Positions 1 through 12,284 of a stretch of DNA of 64,000 nucleotides are shown piece by piece (the stretch's first letter is position 1; the number at the start of each line of letters is the position of its first letter). The position numbers and the translations under genes are program-made. The stretch comes from Setaria digitata. Lineage: Eukaryota; Nematoda; Chromadorea; Rhabditida; Setariidae. The DNA lies in contig RCAB01000184.1 of the NCBI GenBank assembly GCA_003640385.1, forward strand, positions 1 through 64,000, given 5' to 3'. Under the pieces are notes generated by a model. The model searched no databases. It was not told the DNA's origin and worked only from the letters and a program-made list of their open reading frames with translations.

Positions 1-50
1 TATTTATTTATTTATTATTTATTTATTTATTATTTATTTATTATTTATTT
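1..50. repeat. ATTT/ATT microsatellite
   Basis: The window opens with tandem TTTA units interrupted by TTA units, ending near base 50. It is a simple repeat and probably continues to the left of the window. Confidence 0.85.
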
Positions 51-2198
51 GTTTTTTATTTATTCATTATTTTTATTGTTAATGTTAATTATTGTTGCTG
101 CTATTTCCATCAGTATTAATTATCATTATTTATTAACATCGTTATCAATAACTTCTATTGTTTCTATTATCAATATAACTTTTGTTAATATCGCTAATAA
201 TCATTACTCGCCAATGTTCAACTGGTTACCAAAACCGCTAGCGCTTATGATTGATGTTAGGCCACATAAGTTTAATTTTCCAATTAATGTTTTTTGATTC
301 TTACTACTTGAGTTCTAATTTGAGACCAGAAAATAATAGCAGTACTTTCTCCTACTAAATTTTAGCGAATCTTTTTTCGACATATTAATCAAAAATCCAA
401 ACGTTCATTAAAATTAAGAATAGTTAGACTGAAATATATGCTTGAGCACAAATAAAATACTTATTGAATAAAATACCAGCTAGTTCGCTGATATATGATA
501 AATGATAAAAATTATAAGTGAGAATTATACATGAGCGGTATTCTTTTCTGAGCCAAATAAAAGCATCAATTATAGATGAGCAATTAATGAAGGATTAGAA
601 TTTCTCGGTTTATCTGCCTTTAATTCGTAGGCAAATTTTTGCAAACAAAATAATCATAATATTAAAATTAAAAGGAATTTCATAATTATCCTAAATTTAG
701 TCTATTAGTTTTTCAGAAAGTATTTGGCAAGAATTTTTGAATGATTCATTGAATTACCGAACTTCAATCAATGTTCATTGCTGTCCAAAAATTTGTTTTG
801 AATAAGAAAAAAAGTAATGTTTTTTTTTTCCACTTCTTTTTTCTCAATTAATTCTTTTCAAGTTTATTTTGTTAGCAGAGAGAAGGTGGCAATCGATTAC
901 GCTGAATTATTTTAATTAAAACAAATTAATTTCGTTGTAAAAATGTTATCAGTGTATTATGTTGCCACGAAAAAAGAATTTATTCTTTTGCTGGAATTTT
1001 AGCAATTTCGACGATTCCTGATTAATGTTAATGTTATCATAGTCACATGCAGTGAACATTTTACGTTCAGTTTATCAATTTAAAAATAAGCTCCTACCTT
1101 ATTGAAAAACTTTCACGCATTTCACTCAAATTCTCATTGCACTGAGAAAAACTTTAAAAATCAATTATTCATTCCACAATAATCTGATCTTGTGCTAAAA
1201 AAAGACAAGAAAAATTGAAATTTGATCGTAAGATTAGCAAGCTTTTAGAGCAAGAAACAAAAATTATGTATCATAGAAATATTTATTATTCTTCTGCTTT
1301 CTTTAAAATGATTTTATTTGTCAATAATCATACATTTTCAAAAACACTAGCATTAATTATACATAATCATTAGATGCTTATTAATCGTTTTATTTCACCA
1401 TCATATAGTTAATCTCCATCAATTATTTACAGTGGTAATAAGTTTAATAATTTTCCATTTCATTATTATCAGTAATTAAGAAATTTCCAATCGCCTTAAC
1501 ATGGTAATTGTAGTTGAATTTATTAGTAGTTGATGAAGTAATATGCATTCCAATGCCTTTTTTTAATTTTAATTAAAAATTTAATTGTTGAAAATTTTTG
1601 GGTGATTTTTTTTTCACCGAAAACTAGCATTTTGTTCCGGTGAGAATCAAGAGATTTAAAATTGAAAAATTGAAATACTATAATTTGATGCTAGTGTTTA
1701 TGTACTTTAATTATCGAGTAATATGTTTGAACAGGAATGACTGATTCGGGTGAAAGAGCAACCGAAAATTGATTTGTTCCGTGGAAATTTGTTTTTATTT
1801 TTTGCATTTTACATCTGATCAGATATTGATCATAATTAAGGAATGAAAGAGTAATCCGGAACAGTGTTAACTTTTCCGGTCACTGCCGTAATTAACTTTT
1901 ACTACATGCTGGGATTAACGTTTTCATAGGCATTCAGTTTGCAGTACTCGAACGAAATGGCAAAATAGAGAAGTGAAGGATGCTGTGTATTAAAGAGAAT
2001 GTTTGCGTTAGAGATTAAGAGTGACGAAACAACACGGACATACGGGAGGTGCAAAGATTGATAAGATTTGTGAGAGAGTACATGACAAGAGACAGGAAGA
2101 ACGCGGAGGTACGTTAAATTAGAACAGTACTGCTTCTGAAACTTCTATGAATATTCCATGAATAATGACTGTAAATAGTAACGATTTGTCGTAGTACA
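1..2198. other. AT-rich flank without a recognised gene
   Basis: I see no gene here. The stretch is AT-rich with many homopolymer runs and short open frames of low-complexity composition. The 82-codon frame at 49-297 starts inside the TTTA repeat and is rich in I, N, F and S, as random AT-rich DNA would give. From about 1900 the GC content rises and reading frames become longer, which may mark promoter or 5' exon sequence of the transporter gene downstream. Confidence 0.5.
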
Positions 2199-2390
2199 GT
2201 GAATGAAAGTAGGCTAGCAAAAATGGGTGCCATAGAGTCATGGGAGCGGATCGCACAACCGGAATTCCGTCCTGATGACGAGAAAAAGCGATATCACAGT
2301 ATTTCCTTTCCGATAGCGCTTTTATTTCCGATAATTCAAGAGATCCTGGCCAAAAAATGTGTTACTTCCGATTTGTGTACTTATATCTGA
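2199..2390 (+). other. Short open frame of uncertain coding status
   Basis: A 63-codon ATG frame lies in a locally GC-richer stretch. From an internal Met (MGAIESWERIAQPEF) the composition is mixed and charged, unlike the F/I/N/K-rich chance frames around it. I recognise no family and find no clear splice partner. It could be a small protein, a first exon of a gene, or 5' leader sequence of the transporter starting at 2993. Evidence is composition only. Confidence 0.15.
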
Positions 2391-2992
2391 TTTAAGATGG
2401 CTTGAAGAGTTTTAGCATATCAGATTCAGTAATTGGGAAAAAATTGAAATGAAGCTGTTAGCAGCATCAGAAGGTGCTAGGAAGGATGATTTATTGTATT
2501 GCTGAAGCGTTCTTCAAATATTTCCAATATTCATTCATTTATTTTCTTTTTTTTTTTAAATTTCTATCTGCTTTTTTATTTGCTCCCTCGTTTGTTTACG
2601 TGTTGCTTAGTTATTTTTCACGTATTTTTTTTTTTTTTAATTTATTTTCATTTATACAGTTATGTTTTAATTTTATTCGATTAATTTATTTTCATGAAAT
2701 TTTCTTTCCAACCTAGTATCCCCATACCACCTGTACTAACTGTTCCGATCATTTGATTTCCGTTTTACAGAAATAATTTTTTTAAGTAGTAAACTTCTTT
2801 TAAGTAGTAAACCTAGCCTTTTTCATCACCTACTCTAATAGTTTTCTTTTATTGGTTCAGTTTTTCGAATGGAAAGAACGGAATCATTAATAATTTCTTT
2901 AAACTTTTCGCTATTAATCTCATACATTCGCTTTTGTAAACGCTTTTTTATTCTTAGAATTCAGCATTTTTAAAAGTTTCTGATAACAGACG

Positions 2993-5900
2993 ATGATGGA
3001 TGATGAGGATAGTCAATTACTAATAACAACAACAGGGTCGTCGAAAAGAAAATTTGCAACAGTCGGTGTGCTGCTTCTTATCAATTTGCTCAATTATATG
3101 GATAGGTATGCATTTCTTTCGATAACTACTGGGTATTTGCAGTTGCTTGAATTCTGTTATTTTGATACTAAAAAGAAGCCTAAACTAATAATGCGTGTTG
3201 TTTTTATGACAGAACTGTGCATAGTAAGATCTGGTTCGTACAGTGATAAGTGGATAAAAGATCTCGATAATACTAGCAAGCAGACCGATTAATCCATTTA
3301 TCAATATAATGATAAAGTTGAGTGCGGAATGTTAGCGTGACAAACTAATAAAAGTTATTGTTTTAATGAATCAAAATAATCTTATTCCCATTTAAGTTGT
3401 ATGCTGAATATATATCTGATAATATTTTAGATTTACAGTTGCGGGTGTACTTACTCAAATAGAGAAATATTTTAATATTAATGACTCAAGTGCTGGACTT
3501 CTACAGGTACATTTGTTACGTGATGATAATGCTTACAAAACGTTTTTGAATTGCAGATAAATTTCTGAATATTTTCAATTTGGGAATACAAGACTTATTT
3601 CTCACATTTGCCTTTCCCAATTGCGCAAAGCTTTTAATTTATTAAGCACCTAAATACAGTACTTGGTTGTTTGCGTCATAGCCTTTCTCGAGTAACAATG
3701 TTAATTTTTTTCTTTTTAACTTAACTGCATTGGATGATTGTATAGACAGTTATTATTGTATGCTGCAGTTATAATTTGTGAAAGAAATTTATTTATGGAA
3801 CAAAAGGAACATTTATGGATCAATTATATTACCGATTTGCAGACGGTATTCGTTGTATTTTATATGTTATTTGCTCCATTTTGTGGATATTATGGTGATC
3901 GATACAATCGTAAATTGATTATGGAAATCGGCTTAATTGTTTGGGTGTTAGCCGTTTTGTCATCAACGTTTTGTGGCCCCGCAGTTGGTATTTGTGCTTT
4001 TTTCTCTTTTTTTTTCTTGGTATTGTTTTAAAAATTTTTTGCTTAGTTTTAAAGAAATATAACCAAAGCTTTTTTAGTCTTTTTTTTTCTTTCTAAGTCT
4101 TTTATAAATAATTGTTTCAGCATTTCTATTTATTCATATTATGTCGAGGTATTGTTGGTATTGGTGAAGCATCTTACGTGACCGTTGCACCAACAATAAT
4201 TGCGGATATGTATAAAGAAAATCAGCGTAGTATTGCTTTGATGGTTTTCTACTTTGCAGTACCAGTTGGAAGGTTCGCGCTTTAACTGTGTAAACAGATT
4301 TTAAAGACAAGGATCTCGTTGATTAGCTTCACCTATATTAGCTGCATAATGCTGAATAACTAATGTGCTTAATAACTCTGTTATATATATAAACTCTAAA
4401 AAATTTCACGGCATTTCAGTGGTCTGGGATACGCCGCTGGTTCATCTCTTTCACTGTGGACAAATACATGGCAGTGGGGTATCCGTTTAACACCTGTTCT
4501 GGGTATCATTTGTTTTTTACTGTTGTTTTTCGTCATTGAAGAACCAGTACGTGGCGAGTCAGAATTTGCTACTTTTATGCCATCTTCTTTTCTTGCGGAC
4601 ATCAAATATCTACTCACTGTGTTCGTTTTACTTACTTCTTTCTTCTTTCTTTTAAATAAATTTCTTATGCTACCATTTAATTTGTTGTTCTTTATTAGCA
4701 ATAGAAATTTTACATGATCCGGTTTACTTGAAACCCACTTTTCTGTATATTTTTAGCTATGTTTAATTTAAACGGTAAGAAATTTATTTTAGCTAAATGT
4801 TGACCCTTGAAAGTATAGTTATAAGTAACGAAAGCTGGATGATATTTTTTCATTTCAACTTATTACTTTTATTGACAAATCCGGCGCATTCATTAGCTGT
4901 TATTATCTAACTGGATACAGTGGTCGTGTGTCGCTTTTTAATATTCTTAAATCTATGAAGAATGAAAATTTGAAACACTCCCAATCATTGCAGTCATTTC
5001 GAATTTTTTTAGACCGACTTACATTTTTACAACCTTTGGATTGACAGCGGTAGTGTTTGTGGTTGGATGCTTAGCATGGTGGACACCGACATTATTGCAG
5101 TATGCATGGGCTGTACATCATGGTACCAGCCATGTTAGTAGTGAAGTCAAAGCTGAGTTCGTTCTTTTTTTATTACTTCTTATTCCATCGCAGTCTTCAA
5201 CGATAATAAAAGTGAATGTTTCACTTTAATTTTTTTTCTAGAATTGGATTGGAATTCGGAATCATCACATGTTTTGCTGGCTTTCTGGGTGTCTTCTGTG
5301 GCTCAACGTTATCACAGGTAAAGCTATCATGTCTTTGTGGAACTAACTGTCCAAATTAAGGCTTTTTTTAATGTGGTGAATATTTCAGTATAAGAATCTA
5401 GCACGATAGAGTTTTTCTGTATAAGTTTTCTTCAGCTTATTCAAGTTGTACTAATATTTGATGTAGCGAAAGTTTTACTTGATGATCCTAATTTTCACAG
5501 CTCTGGCGGTCGGGATTTAGCTGTATCACAAGAAATATTCATGCAGATCTCCATGTTTGTGCGTTGGGTTCTCTCTCAGCAGTACCATTTCTATACTTAG
5601 CGCTGATCCTGTCAACAAAATATACAACTTTTTGTCTGGTAAAATCATTAATTGTTCTTGAAGTATCTATAATCTCTCTCGTAAGCCATAATTTATCATT
5701 TTTGATTTCTTTAGAAGCTTCAATATTCTTTGCATTTCCAGATTTTTGCATTACTTGCCATAACCGGCTGTTGTGTTAATTGGGCTGTCAGCATGGACAT
5801 TTTAATGGTAAATTGAAAGACTCATTATCCGAAAATATCAGTATTTTATGTTGTAATATTTCTGCTAGAATTCCGAGTGTAATCCAAAATTTTCCTTTCT

Positions 5901-6916
5901 CTTTATGTGTATTTTAATTCTAAATTGGGATTTAACATTTTGAAATTTCTGTTCCTTTACCAAATTTCAAAGTTCAATGAGAATTTAAAACTCAGCATTT
6001 TGTCGATATTTTATGGAAGTTGAGAAGAAATTTCGTTCCAGTCTGTTATAAGTTTACGTCGACGATCAATGGCATCAGCAATTCAAACGCTGGTTTCACA
6101 TCTTTTTGGTGATGCTTTCTCTCCATATTTGATTGGATTAATATCGGATGCAGTGTGTGGTGAGCTTGCCAAATATGATTTTTTCAATTTCGTTATAATA
6201 TTTCCGCTAGAATTTCGGATGTAATCCAAAATTGTCCTTTCTGTTTAATTCAACATTTACTAATTTTTTTTTTTTTTGGTATTGTTACTGCTTTGTTCGC
6301 TCTCCCATCTTTATAAAATTGTTTTAAAAATTGCCGTCTTTCTTCGACTAATTGATAACCCCTGAATATTATTGCCAACTTCTCTCTTTTTTTTTTTAAA
6401 TTTTTCTTAGCACGTATCTTTATTATTTATTATTAATTTGCAGGACGTGACCAGTCTGTTCTAGCCCATTTTATTGCTCTCCAACGTTCACTGTTTGTAC
6501 CAAATTTCGTGCTTTGTTTTGCTGGTTTGATGTATTTGGTTTCAACTTTCTACATCGACCAAGATAGACGGAATGCTGATGAACTGACTCATGGTACGTG
6601 ATGCTGCATTTTTTTTTTCCATACAGAAGTTTCGTCATCAGTAGATTATGGCATTAATAAGGAAGAACATATGGCCTCTGATTATTCATTGTTGAGCGTG
6701 TTTACTGTCTATAAATGCTCTATAGTAGATACTTTTTTTCTAGAGATCAGCATAACATTTAACTGTTAACATCTAAGGTTTGCACTCATATGTGGTTTTA
6801 AACTCTGTTTTCATATTTGCACAGAATCCACTTTTTCAGGTGAACAGCTAACTTTCGAAAATGATTCAGATATATCACCATTCATAGATGCTGTTGAACA
6901 TTCATTAAGAACATGA
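2993..6916 (+). CDS. spin: Spinster-like MFS lipid transporter (12 exons)
   Basis: Predicted 488-aa multi-pass membrane carrier of the Spinster/SPNS branch of the major facilitator superfamily. Known members export lysophospholipids or sphingosine-1-phosphate from lysosomes or across the plasma membrane; the substrate here is inferred. Exons: 2993-3105, 3431-3506, 3843-3983, 4121-4272, 4420-4620, 5013-5156, 5242-5317, 5501-5638, 5742-5807, 6042-6159, 6444-6593, 6825-6916, all phase-compatible. Family marks are [14 protein letters not shown] in the first membrane segment, the loop [10 protein letters not shown] (MFS motif A), [20 protein letters not shown] before the central loop, and [19 protein letters not shown] with [10 protein letters not shown] near the end. 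Length matches the family. An acceptor (ending at 2989 in ...ataacag) lies just 5' of the ATG, so the mRNA is probably trans-spliced. A second Met at 2996 is an equally possible start. The exon 5 donor (after 4620) was chosen by reading-frame phase. Convergent with frg-1. Confidence 0.92.
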
Positions 6917-7495
6917 TTGTACTCACCACACAATGAAGTTTTTCTCTTTGTACTGTCGACTTATCTGTAGATATCTCGCTACCACTTAGAAGTCTATGTA
7001 TAATGCATAATTGCTGCATTTTATAACAAACATGTAAAAGACTCTAGAAATCTACGGTCGACGATCTTTTAATATGTATTGTATAAGAAGTTTGCTTAGG
7101 TCCTCAATGTTATTATTACTGAATTTGCTCTCAACTAATTAAATTTCCGAAGCATAAGGCTTTTTTCATTTCCCATTCAGAGATCTTATTTGGCTGCTGT
7201 AGTGAGCCTCTACATAAATTATTGTAATCATGATGAAGTTGTACTCGCAACACAGTAATTGTTTGAAAGTCCATTGGCTAACAACAGAATAGCCCAAGAA
7301 CTACCCAACTGATATGGATTATTCGAAGATCCAAACTGTGTCGAAAGAAGGACAAAACATTGTGTTAAATAACCAACCTGGTCATTTTATTATCACCGAT
7401 ACATGTTCACGAAGACTTCACACATATCTTTTGTTTTTTATATGACATGGACATGATACACCAGAATATTAGGAAGAAACGATCAATATCTCATA

Positions 7496-7501
7496 AATAA
7501 A
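7496..7501 (+). terminator. Poly(A) signal AATAAA of the Spinster-like gene (putative)
   Basis: AATAAA lies about 580 bases beyond the stop codon of the transporter, in the space before the convergent frg-1 gene. No closer perfect hexamer was seen, but variant signals could be used. Confidence 0.35.
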
Positions 7502-7516
7502 TTTAGTGTTTTATGC

Positions 7517-7522
7517 TTTATT
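7517..7522 (-). terminator. Poly(A) signal of frg-1 (putative)
   Basis: TTTATT on the + strand reads AATAAA on the - strand, about 57 bases past the frg-1 stop codon. The two convergent genes therefore appear to end within about 20 bases of each other, so their 3' UTRs may overlap. Confidence 0.5.
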
Positions 7523-7578
7523 ACTTTGTTATTTTATAACTTAAGGTAATCTTTCATGCATAGCAAAATGCGAACGGA

Positions 7579-9773
7579 TCAACAGTACTTATCACTTTTC
7601 GTTTTAACTCGACGTTCCAGCAGTAATTCGTGCAAATTGCCTTCTTCCTGGGCACGACGTACGGACTCCTTATCATCCAAGTTAATATTTATGTATTTTC
7701 CTTTTAAGGCAACTTTCGAATGCTGGTACATTTTCCTGTAAGTAGAAATCGGTAAATGAAGAAATCTAGGAATCCAGCCAAAAAGTCCACATCTCATGTA
7801 TGAAAAATAAAAGAAATACATAGCACAGTGCCATGAGATGAATTTGTTTTAAACAGCGATATTTGCTGTTCATTGAGTCATATTCCCAAGCTTGACCATC
7901 ATAGGAAAAACTGGTAATCGAAAAACTAATAACTACCAAGGAATCATGTGTCAAAAAATCCTACTGGCCTAAACCTCATATGCGTAGAAAGCTTTTTATG
8001 TAGCCTAACTCTACTAATAAAATTTTCTACATCTTTCAACTGGCAAACAAAAAGTACATACACGTAGCTTGTTTCACATTCAGCAGCCGATTTCCTGTCT
8101 TCTTCTGAGCGCCAGTCAATGGGTCCTTCCTTCTTAGCATCTGTTCGTATCTATAAATACTCAGAAAGGTTTTATCACCAAGTTCAATCCTTTATTGGTC
8201 TATATTAAAAAAAAAAAAAAAGAATCTGGTACATAAACATCAATATAGTGTTGCTTTTTGGAAGCATATTTTTCGATGACTTTTAATCATTAAATTTATA
8301 ATCTGACAGTGATAGTGCTTTAAGGATAAAGGACTTTTGAAGAATGAAAAAAAAAAGCAAAATGCACCTTAATCATCTCACCGGCTTCTGCTTTCCGACT
8401 TGTAACACGAATATAACCTTCAGCATCTGTTTCCATACTCAAGAACATATTACTCGAAGCAGACTGTATCGCTGTTTTACCCTACGAAACATCAGAAATA
8501 ATGCCGCTGAGTAATTCTGTATTATTCGCACAAAGTTTGGTTAATAAGACTAAACATCCACTCTCATTTAGGATTCCAAAAGGAGAAATACTTTTTAGAA
8601 GTTTAATACATACATCTTGGAAAACAACAATCATTCGTTCCCTTGTACCAACAGCATCAGCTGTAGCAATAAGGTTCCCTTCCGAATCCACGCCGACATA
8701 TTTGCCAAAGCCAGTTTTCATACTGATAAGCACATCATCTGGTGTCTTTATTAATGTAAGCACCTAAAAATATTTCTTAAGAATAAGAGAAGATGAACAT
8801 GCATATTATAATATTACGGCTGTCTGTTATAATGACTGCCTACTGAAGAAGACACCTCAATTTCAGAAGTTCAGGAGTAGCCACATCATTTTCGTCTCTA
8901 AAATATATTTTAATATGTCTTAGTTCAAATTATCCTACGTATATTCATCTAATAACTAACTTCTTCAGGATTTGGCCCTTCACCTGCTAAATGTGGACCA
9001 CCAGTTATAAAACGACCATTATCCACAGCAGCAAGATATGTTCCCGGAGTCGCATCACATTCGATGCATATATTTATACCACCTCGAAGATCAGCTTCAT
9101 CAGTTATTGCTCTCCAGCCACCTATATGAACGTGCATAATAATCTGACAAAAAAAAAAAAGAAAGTATGCAAAAACCTGGAAGTTACAACACTTCTAGAG
9201 ACTAATAGACAGTTATAGATGGCTCCACCAGGTATTTATCAAGGTATAAGGGAAGATGAACTTGATTACTTTGAATCGCCCACTGGTAAAGTGATTCGGC
9301 GCTCAATCAAATTATGCTTAAATCATTATCAGTAGCAACTTCTAATTCAGCTAGCACACTACCGAAATACTCAAATGTCACTCGAATGTTTTACACCGAC
9401 TGCTGCTGGACAGATAATTTGAATGTATGACAGCACGAAAAGAGGAAAAGTATTCCAAGATATTCAAAAAATGGTTGAAAACCAATAATATTCCAATATT
9501 TCTTCCTTTTCACAGACCGAAACACATTACCGAAAACTTACCATGAAATTCGACATCTGGATCAGCCATTTTCTTATCACTTTTTCCCAATTCCTTCCTT
9601 CGCTTCAGTTTATCAGATTTAAACCTATAGGAAAATAATGTACAAAACAGCATGATGCTGGGGCAAGACAAGAAGCAATCACAGATGGAAGGAAAAACTT
9701 ACAGTGACTTATTTCCTTTGAATTTCATCGGACCTCGCTTAACTGCCTTATATTCATCGCTCTTGGAAGTCAT
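7579..9773 (-). CDS. frg-1: FRG1 homologue (7 exons)
   Basis: Predicted 274-aa homologue of FRG1 (FSHD region gene 1), a nuclear/nucleolar protein with a fascin-like beta-trefoil that associates with spliceosomal complexes, RNA and actin bundles. Exons (high to low): 9703-9773, 9542-9624, 8961-9121, 8614-8763, 8368-8481, 8062-8150, 7579-7735; all junctions keep frame. Diagnostic strings are the start MTSKSDEYKAVKRGPMKFKG, then GTYLAAVDNGRFITGGPH, the trefoil repeat MKTGFGKYVGVDSEGNL, and the C-terminal GNLHELLLERRVKTKSDKYC, which closely parallels the end of human FRG1 (258 aa). The basic N-terminus (KSDKLKRRKELGKSDKK) resembles the family's nuclear-localisation region. Exon 3's acceptor at 9122 was chosen because it alone keeps phase. 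An acceptor ending in tttttcag at about 9801 lies 27 bases upstream of the ATG and suits spliced-leader addition. Confidence 0.95.
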
Positions 9774-10935
9774 TTTTTCTCCACAAATCCTTCCGAATCT
9801 GAAAAATACTAGTACGAACAACCTGCCAACCAAAGTGACAAAACTCGAACGAACGGAAAAAAAAAAGCAATTTAGACCACCATGGCAAACCAATGTCAAA
9901 GTGTGTACTGCTACAGACCTCATAATGAAAATTGCTATCTCAAGGGGAAAAACTTGACAACTAAATCCGGTTCGATCCAGCAGTCGGTATTTCTGGAAAC
10001 TGAATATTACTATCTGGAAATACAGTAGCTGATTTTCACTTTATTACTATAATTAACTTTTTACTTGCTTAGAAAATCGGAATTTATCCTTTTTCTACGA
10101 CAATGTCCCCGAAAATTACAAGATATTAGCCTCAATTATTTATTTCCGTACTAGTTATAAATGTTTGCTTACTTTCATTCAATAATTAGAATATATCGCT
10201 TCTCTTCCATTTTCTCCTGCGTTAATTGTTTTGCTCGCTGTTTGTTAATCCGCAAATTGTTTATTCCAAATAATTTTCCCATTTCCGAAAATTGATAGCA
10301 CAGTAAGTAAGGCAGTGATAATTTTTAAAATTCCATTTTTCCTTCCATACTTGTCATTCGCTTTACTCATACCTTTCAAAAATTTCAATTTCTTTATATT
10401 GAAATTTTCAAAAAAACTAAAACTGCTCTTAAATGTTCTTTTTTCCGCTGGATTTTATGATAGCGCTTTATGATGATTAATAATTACTAATGTTAATGTA
10501 GTCTTCATGTTTGAATTGTTTAATTTTTTAGATGTAAAAATGGATTTTTCAAAATTACCCTTCATTCAGTAATCTTTAAAAGTTTCAAAAGAAGAGGGAG
10601 AAATAATAATCTTTCAAATGTATTTCTGTTTAAATTATTTTAAATAAGAAACAAACAAATCAGAAATGAAACGACTTAATTAAAAAAATAATAATAATAA
10701 TTTGTATATATTGATGTCTATCACGATAAAGTAACTCGAAATCTTTTCCTTTTTTCTTTTTCTTTTTTTTTTATCGCTTGAAAAGAAAGTAATTTCAGAT
10801 GACATTTTTGACAAAAGTATTATTTTCTGTTTGAATAAAATATCAAGCTCAGCATAATTGAAATTCAGGAAAATTTAAAAAAGAAAAAAAAAACATTATT
10901 TTTATACTTCAGTTAAGCAAAATAAAAAAAACGAA
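9774..10935. other. Intergenic, no gene recognised
   Basis: This lies upstream of frg-1. Apart from the presumed trans-splice acceptor near 9801, I see only AT-rich sequence with homopolymer runs. It presumably holds the frg-1 promoter, but no motif can be named. Confidence 0.4.
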
Positions 10936-11181
10936 TCAAACTTTTTTTTTAAATAGCTTTCCTTCCAGCTTATTATTATTGCTATCATTTCCTCTGAATT
11001 GTTTTGCCACTTTTTCTAGAATGAAAGTCAAACTTTTTGCTTCTAAACCTAATTGCTGACACATACTGTCATTCATATGTAAACTTTTCCTTTTTTTTTT
11101 TTCAGTGTCACCAAAAATATGCAACAAATGCAAATTGATATTTATCAAAATTGTCAATGCATAACAAAGAATGGTTATCAT
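10936..11181 (-). CDS. Possible small secreted protein (81 aa)
   Basis: I do not recognise a family. The frame starts MITILCYALTILINI, a short hydrophobic stretch that reads like a signal peptide, followed by a lysine-rich tract (KKKRK) and a charged, partly helical tail with one cysteine, ending KLEGKLFKKKV. An acceptor-like ...caattacag ends 7 bases before the ATG, as for a trans-spliced nematode mRNA. Against it: the lysine run is encoded by an A-rich tract that could be an intron border, no good poly(A) hexamer follows closely, and frames of this length do arise by chance here. It sits on the same strand as, and between, the STARD10-like gene and frg-1. Confidence 0.3.
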   Translation of the reverse strand: MITILCYALTILININLHLLHIFGDTEKKKRKSLHMNDSMCQQLGLEAKSLTFILEKVAKQFRGNDSNNNKLEGKLFKKKV

Positions 11182-12284
11182 TTTATGCCTGTAATTGAAA
11201 TTTAATCATTTGAGGTAGAAGAAATCTCAAAAAAAAAAATAAGATTAAAAAGAATAAAAAAAAAAGTAAAATAGCTTCTGTCTAAATTATTAATCATTTC
11301 AGTCTGCTTCTGGAAAATCTTAATTAGATCAATATTTCAGTATCATTTCTTTCACAAATGAACTGATTCTTCATTTTCCAGGTATTTCTGGTGATTATTT
11401 AAAGGTGGTTAACCTACTGGTAGCAAAAGTTTTTTGTCACTCTTTTCACTTTTATTGCAATAGTTTTCAGATTTATGTTTTATGTAACACATGCAAATTC
11501 TATTTATCATTAATTTATGATGTTTTTTCGGAAGCTTATCCAGAAAGGATAAGTTTACGAAAAAATGGATCCGTGAGCCTGACGTGATGGATGTATCACC
11601 TTAGTAAAGAGGTAGACAGATTGCTTTTTATTTCCGTCTTTTTAAATAATATTCAAATTTAATTTTAAAATTAAAGCAAGCAATTTGAACGCAGTAGAAT
11701 GCATTGTATTACCATTTCAAAAAAAGAAAAAAAAAACGGTGTGGTCTTTCACAAGATAAAATTAAAATCAGCGGAATTTCCCAAAAAAAAAAAAATAAGT
11801 GAATAAATGAATAAAATAAAAAAACTTTTATTTGTTTCAGTGTCGAACGAAATATTTAATATTTTAGTGATATATGCGAAACATTTTAACAATACATACA
11901 GTAATCGTACAAAATTATTAATTTTTAAACTTATTTTAAAAAGATCAATTCAATAATCACTTGTTGATTGTATGAGATTTCGTGCTATTATTATTAATCA
12001 GTACTCACATGACGATAGAAATTTTGGAAAATAATACGCTTTTATCCATTGCTGTTTGTTATGATGAAATTGTGATAAAAAATGATAAAGGTTTAAAATA
12101 AAAAATTTCTGTTATGATGAAGATTTTTGTTTATCTGTTATTATTTGTATGTTATTAAAAATTGCTGTTTAAAAATGGAAGCAAAAATTAATTTATTCAT
12201 TCTTTTTCACTTTGTTTTTGTTTTTCTTCAAATTGAACTTAACTAAATCATATTTTGTACAGAAAAAGGAAAAAAGAAGCGAAA

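Noticed and set aside
2474..2716. F-rich frames of 61-80 codons
   Set aside because: Products of T-rich low-complexity DNA; no splice or homology support.
8501..9218. + strand frames of 75-88 codons
   Set aside because: Antisense shadows of frg-1 exons, which carry clear FRG1 homology on the - strand.
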